Shown here: one piece after another, positions 36,505 to 45,399 of the stretch
How the letters are laid out: each line of letters starts with the position of its first letter
Numbering within the stretch: position 1 is the first letter of the stretch
Assembly (NCBI GenBank): GCA_965224785.1
Contig: OZ245062.1
Location: forward strand, 310,001-374,000
Origin: JALSNL01 sp036479585
GTDB taxonomy: Bacteria; Bacteroidota; Ignavibacteria; Ignavibacteriales; Melioribacteraceae
Direction: 5' to 3'
DNA length: 64,000 nucleotides
Made by a program: the position numbers and the translations under genes
The notes under the pieces: generated by a model
Seen by the model: the letters and a program-made list of their open reading frames with translations, nothing else
Told to the model about the DNA's origin: nothing
Database searches by the model: none

Positions 36505-37133
36505 TAGCACCATTATTAAAAAATGGATTGTTTGGAGTTGATACAAGTTTTTTTATTGCTCTTATAATTGGAATAATGTTCGGATACCTTTTAGAAAAAG
36601 GTGGCTTTGGAAATGCAAGAAAAATAGTTTCGCAATTTTACTTTACAGATTTTTCTGTTTTGAAAGTTATGTTCACATCAATTATAGTTGCTATGCTTGG
36701 AATACTTTATCTTAATTGGATTGGAGTACTTGATATATCACAAATTTATATAACTCCAACATTTGTAACTGCTCAATTAGTTGGGGGAGCATTTCTCGGA
36801 TTAGGTTTTGCAATTGGGGGATTGTGTCCGGGAACCTCTTTTGTTTCTGCAATAACCGGTAAGATAGATGGAATGGTATTTCTTCTTGGTATTTTTGTTG
36901 GTACTATGTCATTCGGAGACATTTTTTACGAATGGTTAGAACCAGTTTATAAAGGTGGAAGCTTAGGCAAAATTACAGTCCCAGAATTTTTTGGAATAGA
37001 CACTGGAATTGTTGCTTTCCTTATAGTGGTAATGGCTATTGGTTCTTTCTGGCTTGCAGAAAAAACAGAAAGAGATTGGGATCCTTATAAAAAGTTAAGA
37101 AGTTATCCCAAAGAAAAAATTGGAGTTGATTAG
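36501..37133 (+). CDS. YeeE/YedE-family sulfur transporter subunit
   Basis: A 210-residue membrane protein with about five helices. I start at ATG 36501, preceded by AAGGAGG and overlapping the previous stop as ATGA. The signature is GLGFAIGGLCPGTSFVSAITGKIDG (seen across about 101-125), with the conserved cysteine C109 that in characterised YeeE binds thiosulfate. It pairs with the half fused to cytochrome b. Substrate is inferred from family and context. Confidence 0.9.
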   Translation: MIAPLLKNGLFGVDTSFFIALIIGIMFGYLLEKGGFGNARKIVSQFYFTDFSVLKVMFTSIIVAMLGILYLNWIGVLDISQIYITPTFVTAQLVGGAFLGLGFAIGGLCPGTSFVSAITGKIDGMVFLLGIFVGTMSFGDIFYEWLEPVYKGGSLGKITVPEFFGIDTGIVAFLIVVMAIGSFWLAEKTERDWDPYKKLRSYPKEKIGVD

Positions 37134-37145
37134 TTACAAATTCGA

Positions 37146-37173
37146 TGTCATTCTCAGCTCAACTGGGAATCTA
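37146..37173. repeat. Remnant of the TGTCATTC element
   Basis: TGTCATTCTCAGC followed by TGGGAATCT resembles the left half of the palindromic element, without the right half. It lies in the 63-base gap inside the sulfur operon. Confidence 0.4.
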
Positions 37174-37196
37174 GTAAATAAAAAGGGAATTATAAA

Positions 37197-37598
37197 ATGT
37201 TACGAAAACTAAAAATATTAGGTGCCGGAATATTACTGGTACTTGGCTTTGTACTTGCAATTGGCTACCCGGATGGTGGAGTTAAAAGTGTTGTTGAATA
37301 TACACCAGCAAATAAAAATGACATTCCTACTTTGAATAAAAAAGGGAATGCAAAAAACTTTTTATCTAAGAAAGAAATTATAAACGAACCAGTTGAAAAG
37401 ATTACTTCAAAAGTTAATCATACAAAATCAGTTGTTAGAAAAGTTGTTAATTCTCATACTGTTAAATCAGCAAATATAAAACCTAAAGCACAAACTCAAA
37501 AAGTTAAGGTGGTTACTCCAAAACCAGTTAAGAAAAAAATAAAATTGGTTGCTCCACCACCTCCGCCGGAAGAAGAGGAAGAGGATGAAGGTTGTTGA
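37197..37598 (+). CDS. Small membrane-anchored protein with Pro-rich linker and Cys-terminal acidic tail
   Basis: 133 residues. MLRKLKILGAG and a hydrophobic helix (about 8-23) give a signal anchor. The rest is low-complexity: many lysines and valines, then KKKIKLVAPPPPP and the ending EEEEEDEGC. The single cysteine is the last residue. The last eight residues repeat the end of the molybdopterin subunit five genes earlier, even at DNA level. It closes the sulfur operon before a strong terminator. I infer a tether or sulfur-carrier arm for the complex. No known family is recognised. Confidence 0.75.
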   Translation: MLRKLKILGAGILLVLGFVLAIGYPDGGVKSVVEYTPANKNDIPTLNKKGNAKNFLSKKEIINEPVEKITSKVNHTKSVVRKVVNSHTVKSANIKPKAQTQKVKVVTPKPVKKKIKLVAPPPPPEEEEEDEGC

Positions 37599-37634
37599 GT
37601 AATCCTTAATAAGACATTTGCAAATTGTTAATTT

Positions 37635-37669
37635 AAAAAGTCAAACACTCCTAGTTTGACTTTTTTTTT
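37635..37669. terminator. Bidirectional terminator between convergent genes
   Basis: Arms AAAAAGTCAAAC (37635-37646) and GTTTGACTTTTT (37654-37665) around a 7-base loop, followed by more T. It ends the sulfur operon, and read on the other strand it ends the esterase gene, whose TAG stop (37651-37653) lies in the loop. Confidence 0.85.
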
Positions 37670-38907
37670 GCAATCATTTCTTTTGTTTCAATCAGTTCAT
37701 TCAATTGCCATTGTCTTACATTCTGTTTTTTCGCCCATAAGATTGATTTAGCAATTAGTGAATCAGCTGCTTCCAACTCATTCATTTCTATTTTAACTTT
37801 AGCCAAATTTTGAAATGTATCATAAGAATTTGGAAAACTATTTTTTGTCTCATTCAATAATTTTTCTGCCTCTTCAAATTTTTTATCATTAATGAAATTC
37901 GTTGCTAAAAGATTATTAAAATAACTCAATGAATTTGGATAAAATCTTTTTATTTCTTGTTGCATTTTTTTTAATTCAGCAGAATTGTCTTTCAAAATAT
38001 ATAAGACTGTATTAGCAATAACTCCATTTTGTAAATTGAAAGTTCTACCAAAGTGTTCTTTAGTTTTCCTATAGTGCTGAGACAATTCATCAGCAGAATC
38101 AAAATATAATTTTTCTACTTTCCAATCATTAAAAATATCATTCAATGCCCACTTATATGTCGGTTCTCCAACGGAGTTATGGTTTTCGTTAGCTATCTTT
38201 TTAAATCTAAATATTGAATTTGATTTAACAACTTCTAGAAAACTCTCTACTCCCATTCCTTCTTCATTGGCTAATGAAATATAAACGCTTGTTTCATAAT
38301 TTGAATTATTCTCAAGTGTTTTTTTAGCAATATCATTTATGGCATTCTTTCCCCACCAAAGTGCTGGACTAATTGCAATGTAATGATTAAATAAATTAGG
38401 ATGATTTAACAAAGTATTTATAACAAACAATCCACCAATTGAATGTCCTGATAAGATTTTATAATTATCGGTTTTGTATGTGCTATCTATGTAAGGTATA
38501 AGTTCTTGTTTTATAAAGAGAGCAGTACTTTCTGCGTTTCCTCTATCTTCAATTTCTTTAACATTCGGTTTGCAATTTTCCCTATATGTACTACTTCCTT
38601 TTCCTGATATTCCAATAACAATCATCTCTGGAATATTTTCACTAATGCTAGATTGTAACTCAATAAGTCCGGTTACATATTGAAAATTGTAATCTCCATC
38701 TAGAATATAAAGTACTGGATATTTTTGATTTTTATTTGAGTAATAGGAAGGTGGAAGGTAAACTAAGATTGGTCTGTTCTCACTTAATATGTTTGAGAAT
38801 ATTGTATCTCTTGTTCCAATAGTAATTTTATTACTGAGATTTTCTTGACAAAAGGAAGATATGTTAAAAATAATTTGAACAATTATTACTAGCAATATTT
38901 TATTCAT
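37651..38907 (-). CDS. Exported esterase-family protein with C-terminal TPR-like region
   Basis: 418 residues. A signal peptide (about 1-20) precedes a putative-esterase domain (esterase D/enterochelin-esterase type): YLPPSYY, YPVLYILDGD, nucleophile SGHSIGG, then LFNHYIAISPALWWG. The catalytic histidine is probably in NENHNSVG. From about 290 to the end helical repeats resemble TPRs. It is likely a periplasmic or surface esterase acting on acylated sugars or siderophore-like esters; substrate unknown. Confidence 0.82.
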   Translation of the reverse strand: MNKILLVIIVQIIFNISSFCQENLSNKITIGTRDTIFSNILSENRPILVYLPPSYYSNKNQKYPVLYILDGDYNFQYVTGLIELQSSISENIPEMIVIGISGKGSSTYRENCKPNVKEIEDRGNAESTALFIKQELIPYIDSTYKTDNYKILSGHSIGGLFVINTLLNHPNLFNHYIAISPALWWGKNAINDIAKKTLENNSNYETSVYISLANEEGMGVESFLEVVKSNSIFRFKKIANENHNSVGEPTYKWALNDIFNDWKVEKLYFDSADELSQHYRKTKEHFGRTFNLQNGVIANTVLYILKDNSAELKKMQQEIKRFYPNSLSYFNNLLATNFINDKKFEEAEKLLNETKNSFPNSYDTFQNLAKVKIEMNELEAADSLIAKSILWAKKQNVRQWQLNELIETKEMIAKKKSN

Positions 38908-39011
38908 ATTTTATTTATTTGTATGATATTTTCTAGAAGAAATATCAATGGTGATTAAATACTAAATGAAAAATAAAATATAAAAGTATGAAATAAAACT
39001 ATGGAGAGGAT

Positions 39012-39044
39012 AAAAAAAAAGCAGTCTCTTATAAAAGAAACTGC
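39012..39044 (-). terminator. Terminator of the porin gene
   Basis: On the minus strand GCAGTTTCTT pairs with AAGAGACTGC around a short loop, followed by nine T. It begins about 28 bases after the stop codon of the porin-like gene at 39073. Confidence 0.85.
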
Positions 39045-39072
39045 TCAAGTGAAGAATATAATTCTTATAAAA

Positions 39073-40083
39073 TTATAAAGCTGCTTGGAATTGTACAGTT
39101 AATAAATTTCCCCATTTATCATTCTTTTCATTATTACGTAATTCATAGTTTAGACTAATTCTATTAATTCCATTGAAATAATATGCAGCCATAATTGTTG
39201 TTCTATTTAATAAATCATTTTCAACATCTGTGTTAGCATCAAAGTTATCATACCTTACACCAGCTTCAATTTGTTTAGTAATCATATAAGTTGCATGTCC
39301 AAAGAAGCCAGCAGAAACAAAATCTTTAGTAGGCAATTTTTTGGTAGAAGTTATATATTCAAATTTTGCAGAATATTTTTTTGTATAAATTTGACCAGTT
39401 AAAGCTATTGCATTTTCATCTACATCTGTTGTGGAAGCGTCTCCAATTAAACTGGTTTGACCTGCAAAGAAAGAACCTAAAAGAGAAATGTTATAAGGCA
39501 ACTTAAATGTAGCTTGCCCTACTATGTCTTTTGCATCATTATTCTCTATAGTATTTGCTCCATTTCCGTTCATTATCATAGCTTTATATCCAAGTGAAAA
39601 GTCTTTACTAAACTTTGCTGTTCCAGCAGCTTGAATACCTATATCACGGAATATACTTCCTTCCATCCCTAATTTTTTTACAAGCTTGCCTGTTACAAAA
39701 GAAGGATTAATAAATTTCCATTTTACCAAAGGACCATAAGCTTCTGTACCAAATGGATATTTGAATTGTCCCATTCTAAATTGTGCATAATTGCTAGCAT
39801 CATAAGAAATCCACGCTTGCATAAGAACTGGTCTAGCATTACCTTGATCGAAAAAATCTCCCATTGCATGATAGCCGAAGCCATTATCTAATTTACCAGA
39901 AAAAATTAAACGTGCTGCTCTCATTTGGAAACCTGATGCTGGGACTAAGTTTTCTGTGTCATCCATATGAAAATCACCCATAACCCAAACTTTAAATGTA
40001 GGTGCTTTGTAAGGTGTTTTGCCCTGTGAATAAATTTGTGTTGTAAAAACTAAAACTAATAATAAAAGAATAAATTTCTTCAT
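39073..40083 (-). CDS. Phosphate-selective porin O/P-like outer-membrane protein
   Basis: 336 residues with a signal peptide (MKKFILLLLVLVF to IYSQ). A beta-barrel pattern follows throughout, ending in an aromatic-rich last strand (LLTVQFQAAL). FQMRAARLIFSGKLDNGFGYHAMGDF and FRMGQFKYPFGTEAYG are typical of OprP/OprO-like porins. The family transports anions such as phosphate, but selectivity cannot be read here. It follows the sulfur-reductase region without sharing a transcript. Confidence 0.8.
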   Translation of the reverse strand: MKKFILLLLVLVFTTQIYSQGKTPYKAPTFKVWVMGDFHMDDTENLVPASGFQMRAARLIFSGKLDNGFGYHAMGDFFDQGNARPVLMQAWISYDASNYAQFRMGQFKYPFGTEAYGPLVKWKFINPSFVTGKLVKKLGMEGSIFRDIGIQAAGTAKFSKDFSLGYKAMIMNGNGANTIENNDAKDIVGQATFKLPYNISLLGSFFAGQTSLIGDASTTDVDENAIALTGQIYTKKYSAKFEYITSTKKLPTKDFVSAGFFGHATYMITKQIEAGVRYDNFDANTDVENDLLNRTTIMAAYYFNGINRISLNYELRNNEKNDKWGNLLTVQFQAAL

Positions 40084-40338
40084 GTTGTTCCTCTAGGTTT
40101 ATGTGTAGTTGTTAAAAATGTTTAAATAATTATATAAGTTATACTCATATAGTATGCCAATTATAATTGTATAATAATGTCTATTTATGAAGAAAAATTT
40201 ACTCTTTTTAAGTTATAGTTTCTTAAACATTAGAATTTCAATAAATATATTTCTTAAAATCGATAAGTATTTAATGGAAATTTTGTAAACTTAAATATTA
40301 ATTATTCTAAGATTTATTTTTCATTTCGAGCTATTATT

Positions 40339-41757
40339 TTGAACAAAACAAAACCTCAGTTAAATGTTTTTTTACTTTTAGGAATACCTGGATTTCTAAT
40401 AATTTGCTACGCAATTTTTCTAAATTTTATCTCGCCAGAATTTACTTATGCAGCAAAGCCAGAAGATGGGGATGTTGTAAATTATGTACTTGTAAGAATA
40501 TTTATCGGAATTGTTTATGCATTATCAGTCATTATTTTTCTAAGGAAAAGAGAAACAAGTAAAAAAATATTAGCTCTAATTTTCACAGCCGGTTTTATTG
40601 CTCGCCTTATCTTAGTTCCTACCGTTCCAATTTTAGAAGATGATTTTAATAGATATTTATGGGATGGAGCTGTTACAGCAAAAGGTTATAATCCTTTTCA
40701 ATATAGCCCAAAGGAATTTATTGACTCTACAAGTTCTCCGGAAGTTGGCCCAGAAAAACTTCACACTCTTGCAAATGAATCGGGTGTAATAATTAAGTTA
40801 ATAAATCATCCACATATCAGAACAATTTATCCGCCAGTTGCACAATTTGGTTTTGCTATTTCTTATTTAATAAAACCCTGGAGTGTACCAGTTTGGAAAG
40901 CACTAATACTAATTGTTGATTTAATTGTTTTTGTTCTTTTGCTTGTGCTATTGGGAAAACTAAATTACATAAAAAATTTAGTAATTATTTATTGGTGGAA
41001 TCCAATTTTAATTCATGAGTTTTACTCAGCCGGACACATGGATATATTGATGTATCCCTTACTATTACTTGCTGTTCTAATGTTTATGAAACAGAAGTAT
41101 ATTTCATCAACTTCCTTTTTGGCTTTATCAGCCGGAGTAAAAGTTTGGCCAGTTGCACTAATACCTATTGTTCTTGTTAAAATATTTAAAAACAAAAAAA
41201 TATTTTTTACAGCATTGGTTACTTCGGCTTTAATTATTTTAATACAATTATTTCCAATTATTTTAACAAAGTTAGATAACAGTTTAGGGTTTGTTACTTA
41301 CACAAAAAATTGGACAAACAACGAAGCTGTTTTTCAATTAATTAATTTGGGTATAAAAGAGATAATTAAATTATTTGAAATTAATTACCATTGTAGTCTT
41401 TGCGTTGCTCGGTGGATTGTTATGTCTTTGTTTGGAGTGCTCGTACTATTTCTATCTTTTACTTCAACTAATAACAATGAACGATTTATTTTGAAATCAT
41501 TTTTGTTGGTTACTATTTTATATCTTATAAGTCCAACACAATTTCCTTGGTACTATACTTGGGCGTTACCATTTTTAGTATTAAATCCAAGATTGTCTTT
41601 TATTATTTATGCAGCGTTCTTACCACTATACCAATTAAAGTATAATTACCCAATTCTAATTTGGATTGAACACTTGCCAATTGTTATTCTATTCCTTGTA
41701 GAGTTAACCAACAAAAAAATAGCTAACTTTTTTGATGTAAAAAAGTTAGCTAAATAA
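40339..41757 (+). CDS. Integral membrane GT-C-type glycosyltransferase
   Basis: 472 residues with about ten to twelve membrane helices. The start is a TTG at 40339. The first periplasmic loop has LEDDFNRYLWDG with an acidic pair, the usual catalytic position of polyprenyl-phosphate-sugar dependent GT-C enzymes, followed by GYNPFQYSP. It resembles the GT87/mannosyltransferase-like group. It may add sugars to a lipid, glycan or protein, in line with nearby sugar-nucleotide genes. The 3' end contains a hairpin that serves the opposing gene. Confidence 0.75.
   Translation: MNKTKPQLNVFLLLGIPGFLIICYAIFLNFISPEFTYAAKPEDGDVVNYVLVRIFIGIVYALSVIIFLRKRETSKKILALIFTAGFIARLILVPTVPILEDDFNRYLWDGAVTAKGYNPFQYSPKEFIDSTSSPEVGPEKLHTLANESGVIIKLINHPHIRTIYPPVAQFGFAISYLIKPWSVPVWKALILIVDLIVFVLLLVLLGKLNYIKNLVIIYWWNPILIHEFYSAGHMDILMYPLLLLAVLMFMKQKYISSTSFLALSAGVKVWPVALIPIVLVKIFKNKKIFFTALVTSALIILIQLFPIILTKLDNSLGFVTYTKNWTNNEAVFQLINLGIKEIIKLFEINYHCSLCVARWIVMSLFGVLVLFLSFTSTNNNERFILKSFLLVTILYLISPTQFPWYYTWALPFLVLNPRLSFIIYAAFLPLYQLKYNYPILIWIEHLPIVILFLVELTNKKIANFFDVKKLAK
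41721..41751 (-). terminator. Terminator of the MarR gene inside the glycosyltransferase 3' end
   Basis: Perfect 13-base arms AGCTAACTTTTTT / AAAAAAGTTAGCT around GATGT. On the minus strand the stem is followed by ATTTTTTTG, while on the plus strand it is followed by A-rich DNA, so it should act on MarR transcripts. It lies wholly within the last codons of the glycosyltransferase gene. Confidence 0.75.
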
Positions 41758-41794
41758 AAATCTTACTAATTATTTTTCTAAAAGTTGGGACAGA

Positions 41795-42265
41795 CTATTT
41801 TTTTAATTTTTCTCTATTTGCATCAGTCCAATTATTTAGTGAAACAATAATTTTTGACATAACATCAAACAATAAGTCTTGTTCACTATCTTTAACACTA
41901 AGTAGAATTTCTTCGTGAATAGAAGTATGTTTTACTGTTAATTGATTAATGAATTTTTTACTTTCAGAATTAATATCAACAAAATAATTTCTCTTATCTT
42001 TTGAATTAACTCTACGAGTAATATGTCCCTTTTTTTCCAAGCTAGTAAGAATATGAGTAACTCTGCCAGCAGTAATTTCTAATTCCTTAATAATATCGCC
42101 AATACCAATAGTAGAGGAACCAGCAAACATTCTTAAACATTTTAATTCCATTGGAGTTAAACCAAACAAAGATGCAAAGCTATGTTCTTTTCTATTGCAT
42201 GCTTTTGCCAGTTTGCATGTTAACTCAGCTAAATTCATAGCTTTTTCTTTAGATTCTTTTGTCAC
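41795..42265 (-). CDS. MarR-family transcriptional regulator
   Basis: 156 residues with the winged helix of MarR proteins: LTPMELKCLRMFAGSSTIGIGDIIKEL, then ITAGRVTHILTSLEKKGHITRRV and the wing DKRNYFVDI. I accept GTG 42265, which has AGGTGA at good spacing; ATG 42238 is the alternative. It is divergent from galE, and a repeated ACTAAAATTT in the shared gap could be its site. Ligand unknown. Confidence 0.9.
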   Translation of the reverse strand: MTKESKEKAMNLAELTCKLAKACNRKEHSFASLFGLTPMELKCLRMFAGSSTIGIGDIIKELEITAGRVTHILTSLEKKGHITRRVNSKDKRNYFVDINSESKKFINQLTVKHTSIHEEILLSVKDSEQDLLFDVMSKIIVSLNNWTDANREKLKK

Positions 42266-42288
42266 AATTTCACCTATTTTATTTATAC

Positions 42289-42347
42289 ACTAAAATTTTA
42301 CACTCCCAAAGTAATTTAATCTTAAACAATTTGCAATACTAAAATTT
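42289..42347. promoter_or_regulatory. Direct repeats in the MarR/galE gap
   Basis: ACTAAAATTT occurs at 42289-42298 and 42338-42347, each continuing as a near palindrome (TAAAATTTTA, CTAAAATTTAG). The copies lie between the divergent MarR and galE starts. MarR proteins often bind such palindromes in their own upstream region, but AT-richness weakens the case. Confidence 0.25.
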
Positions 42348-42446
42348 AGAATTATTTTATTATGATTTCTTATAATTTTATGTTTGCTAATAGATAAAAT
42401 TTACTATTATTTTACTACTGTTATTTATAATTGTGAGGACTATAAA

Positions 42447-43421
42447 TTGAAAATACTTGTAACCGGAGGTGCGGGCTATATTGGTTCACACTTTGTAAAA
42501 ATTTTAACAAATAATAATATTGATGTAGTAGTATTAGATAATTTATCACGAGGGCATAAAGAAGCAGTTCCACCTTCTGTTCCTTTGGAGACGGCTGATC
42601 TTTTAGATGTAAATTCTTTAAAACAAGTATTTCAAAAATATACATTTGATGCAATTGTTCACTTTGCGGCTTTTGCTTATGTTGGAGAATCTGTTGAAGA
42701 TCCAAAATTGTATTATCAAAATAATGTAGTAGGAAGTTTTAATTTAATTAGTGCAGCTTTGGAAGCAAACATTAAAAAGTTTGTTTTCTCATCCACTTGC
42801 TCTTTATATGGAAATCCCGAAGTAATTCCTATCTCTGAAAAATTGAGTCCAAATCCAATAAATCCTTATGCACAAACAAAACTTATGATTGAAAATATAC
42901 TGAGAGATTTTGATAATTCGTATGGAATGAGAACTGTATTTCTTAGATATTTTAATGCCGCTGGTTCAGACTTTAATGGAGAGATTGGCGAAAGCCACGA
43001 ACCGGAACCTCATTTAATTCCAATAGTATTAAATACAGCATTAGGTAAAAGAGAAAAAGTACTTGTTTTTGGTAACGATTATGAAACAAAAGATGGTACT
43101 TGTGTTAGGGATTATATTCATGTAAATGATTTAGGCGATGCCCATTTAAAAGCCATTCAATATCTAAACGATGGTGGTAAAACGGATGTAATTAATCTTG
43201 GAACTGGTGATGGTAATTCTGTAAAAGAACTTATTGAAACTGCAGAAAGAATTACTGGAAAAAAAATTAAAACAGAAATAACTGATAGACGTGAAGGTGA
43301 TCCGGCAATATTAGTTGCAGATAATAAAAAAGCAAAAGAAGTTTTAGGCTGGGTTCCTAAACATAATTTAGATGATATTATTTCATCAGCTTTCAAATGG
43401 CATAAAGCACCAAGGTACTAA
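42447..43421 (+). CDS. galE: UDP-glucose 4-epimerase
   Basis: Interconverts UDP-glucose and UDP-galactose. I start at TTG 42447, which has GAGG upstream and gives the usual MKILVTGGAGYIGSH; the open frame continues 21 codons further upstream without family similarity. The Rossmann glycine motif GGAGYIGS, DNLSRGHKEA, SSTCSLYG and the active-site Y-x3-K in NPYAQTKLM are present. Length is 324 residues. It heads a galE-rfbC-ugd run with gaps of 6 and 12 bases, supplying sugars for surface polysaccharide. Confidence 0.93.
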   Translation: MKILVTGGAGYIGSHFVKILTNNNIDVVVLDNLSRGHKEAVPPSVPLETADLLDVNSLKQVFQKYTFDAIVHFAAFAYVGESVEDPKLYYQNNVVGSFNLISAALEANIKKFVFSSTCSLYGNPEVIPISEKLSPNPINPYAQTKLMIENILRDFDNSYGMRTVFLRYFNAAGSDFNGEIGESHEPEPHLIPIVLNTALGKREKVLVFGNDYETKDGTCVRDYIHVNDLGDAHLKAIQYLNDGGKTDVINLGTGDGNSVKELIETAERITGKKIKTEITDRREGDPAILVADNKKAKEVLGWVPKHNLDDIISSAFKWHKAPRY

Positions 43422-43427
43422 GTAATT

Positions 43428-43991
43428 ATGCTATTAAAAATTGAAACTGGAATCCCAGATTTATTCGTAATTGAACCAAAAGTTTTTCACGATGATAGAG
43501 GTTATTTCTTTGAATCATTCTCTAAAGAAAAATATAAGGATTTAGGAATAGAAGAAGATTTTGTGCAAGATAATATATCAAAATCAAACTATGGAACAAT
43601 TAGAGGTTTACATTACCAAGTTGGTGATTTTGCTCAAGGAAAATTGTGTCAAGTTATTCTCGGTAAAGTATTAGATGTTGCAGTAGATATTCGTTTTGGT
43701 TCTCCAACATTTGGTAAAAGTTTTTCAGTTGAACTTTCTGAGGAAAAACATAATCAACTTTGGTTGCCACAAGGCTTTGCACATGGTTTTTCGGTTTTAT
43801 CTGAGGAAGCAATTTTCCAATATAAATGTACAAATGTTTATAATAAAGAAAGTGAAAGGTGTATTCTTTTCAATGATGATACTTTAGCTATAAACTGGAG
43901 AATTAAAAATCCGATTATTTCAGGTAAAGATAAATTAGGTTGTAATTTTAACACAATAGAAGAAGACTTTAAATACAAAAATAAATTTTAA
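43428..43991 (+). CDS. rfbC: dTDP-4-dehydrorhamnose 3,5-epimerase
   Basis: A 187-residue cupin-fold epimerase of the dTDP-L-rhamnose pathway. VFHDDRGYFFESF, RGLHYQ (catalytic histidine), LDVAVDIRFGSPTFG and WLPQGFAHGFSVLSE are the standard motifs. rfbD lies 3.5 kb downstream, but rfbA and rfbB are not in this window. Confidence 0.95.
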   Translation: MLLKIETGIPDLFVIEPKVFHDDRGYFFESFSKEKYKDLGIEEDFVQDNISKSNYGTIRGLHYQVGDFAQGKLCQVILGKVLDVAVDIRFGSPTFGKSFSVELSEEKHNQLWLPQGFAHGFSVLSEEAIFQYKCTNVYNKESERCILFNDDTLAINWRIKNPIISGKDKLGCNFNTIEEDFKYKNKF

Positions 43992-44003
43992 GGAAGAAAA
44001 TCA

Positions 44004-45335
44004 ATGAAAATATCTGTTATTGGAACTGGTTATGTGGGATTAGTCTCCGGTACTTGTTTTGCTGAAATGGGAAATGATGTTACTTGTGTGGACAACAATC
44101 TAGAAAAATTAAAAAAGTTAAGAAATGCTGAAGTTCCTATTTTTGAACCAGGGTTAGATTTATTGTTTCATAGAAATATTGCAAAAAGAAGACTTAGTTT
44201 TACGGATGATTTAAAATCTGCAGTTTTAAATTCTGAGATAATCTTTTTATGCTTACCAACACCGCAAGGTGATGATGGTTCAGCCGACTTAAAATATGTA
44301 CATGGTATTGCAGAAGATATTGGAAAAATATTAAGTGAAAATCCTGGACATGATTTTAAAATACTAGTTAATAAAAGTACAGTACCAGTTGGTACTTCTA
44401 GAGATGTAACAGAAATTATTCAAAAATATAATATTAAAAATTTTGAAATAGTATCTAACCCAGAATTTTTACGCGAGGGTTATGCTGTTGATGATTTTAT
44501 GAAACCAGATAGAATTGTTATTGGTGCAAGTACAAAACAAGTTATGGAAAAAATGAAAGTATTGTATTATCCATTTACTTTAAAAGGTAGTACAATTATT
44601 GAAATGAATCCTGAAAGTTCTGAAGTAACAAAATATGCAGCCAACTCCTACCTAGCAATGCGTATAACATTTATGAATGAGTTAGCAAACTTTTGTGAAC
44701 GTGTTGGAGCCAATGTAGATTTAGTTAGAAAAGGTATGGGGTCAGATGATAGAATTGGACATAGATTTTTATTTTCAGGTATTGGGTATGGTGGTTCTTG
44801 TTTCCCGAAAGATGTTAATGCTTTAATTAAAACCGCTAAAGAGCATGGCGCAGAAATGCAAATATTAAACACAGTTGATAAAGTAAATAAAGAACAGAAA
44901 ATGGTTCTTGTTAAAAAAATACTTAAACATTTTAACAATGATATTTCTGGTAAAAAGTTTGCAGTTTGGGGTTTAGCTTTTAAACCTAACACAGACGATA
45001 TGAGAGAAGCACCCTCTGTTGTTATCATAAATGAACTACTAAAACTTGGAGCAACTGTTGCAGCCTATGATCCCGAAGCAATGGAAAATGCTAAATTTTA
45101 TTTGCAAGATAGAATTGAGTATTCTGAAGGACAGTACGAAACTACAAAAGATGCAGATGCATTACTTGTAGTTACTGAATGGAATGAATTCAGAAATCCT
45201 GACTTTGAAGAAGTTAAGAAATTACTAAAAAACCCAGTTGTTTTTGATGGTAGAAATATTTTTAACAGAAGAAGAACAAAAGAAAATGGGTTTACTCATT
45301 ATAGTATTGGTAAAACTCCAATTATTGCTTCTTAA
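44004..45335 (+). CDS. ugd: UDP-glucose 6-dehydrogenase
   Basis: Oxidises UDP-glucose to UDP-glucuronate with NAD in two steps. The NAD motif GTGYVGLVSGTCFAEMG (7-23), the conserved FLREG region, and the catalytic cysteine C266 in GYGGSCFPKDV are present. LAFKPNTDDMREAPS opens the C-terminal domain. At 443 residues it is normal length. It is the third gene of the galE run, and a strong hairpin follows. Confidence 0.96.
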   Translation: MKISVIGTGYVGLVSGTCFAEMGNDVTCVDNNLEKLKKLRNAEVPIFEPGLDLLFHRNIAKRRLSFTDDLKSAVLNSEIIFLCLPTPQGDDGSADLKYVHGIAEDIGKILSENPGHDFKILVNKSTVPVGTSRDVTEIIQKYNIKNFEIVSNPEFLREGYAVDDFMKPDRIVIGASTKQVMEKMKVLYYPFTLKGSTIIEMNPESSEVTKYAANSYLAMRITFMNELANFCERVGANVDLVRKGMGSDDRIGHRFLFSGIGYGGSCFPKDVNALIKTAKEHGAEMQILNTVDKVNKEQKMVLVKKILKHFNNDISGKKFAVWGLAFKPNTDDMREAPSVVIINELLKLGATVAAYDPEAMENAKFYLQDRIEYSEGQYETTKDADALLVVTEWNEFRNPDFEEVKKLLKNPVVFDGRNIFNRRRTKENGFTHYSIGKTPIIAS

Positions 45336-45360
45336 AAGTAATAATTCTATCAAATAATTA

Positions 45361-45390
45361 TTCAGTTCTCATTATACAATGAGAACTGAA
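45361..45390. terminator. Bidirectional terminator between ugd and bshA
   Basis: Perfect 13-base arms TTCAGTTCTCATT / AATGAGAACTGAA around ATAC, between convergent genes. Modest T-richness follows on the plus strand (TTCTAAATTTT) and on the minus strand (TAATTATTTG). Confidence 0.75.
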
Positions 45391-45399
45391 TTCTAAATT

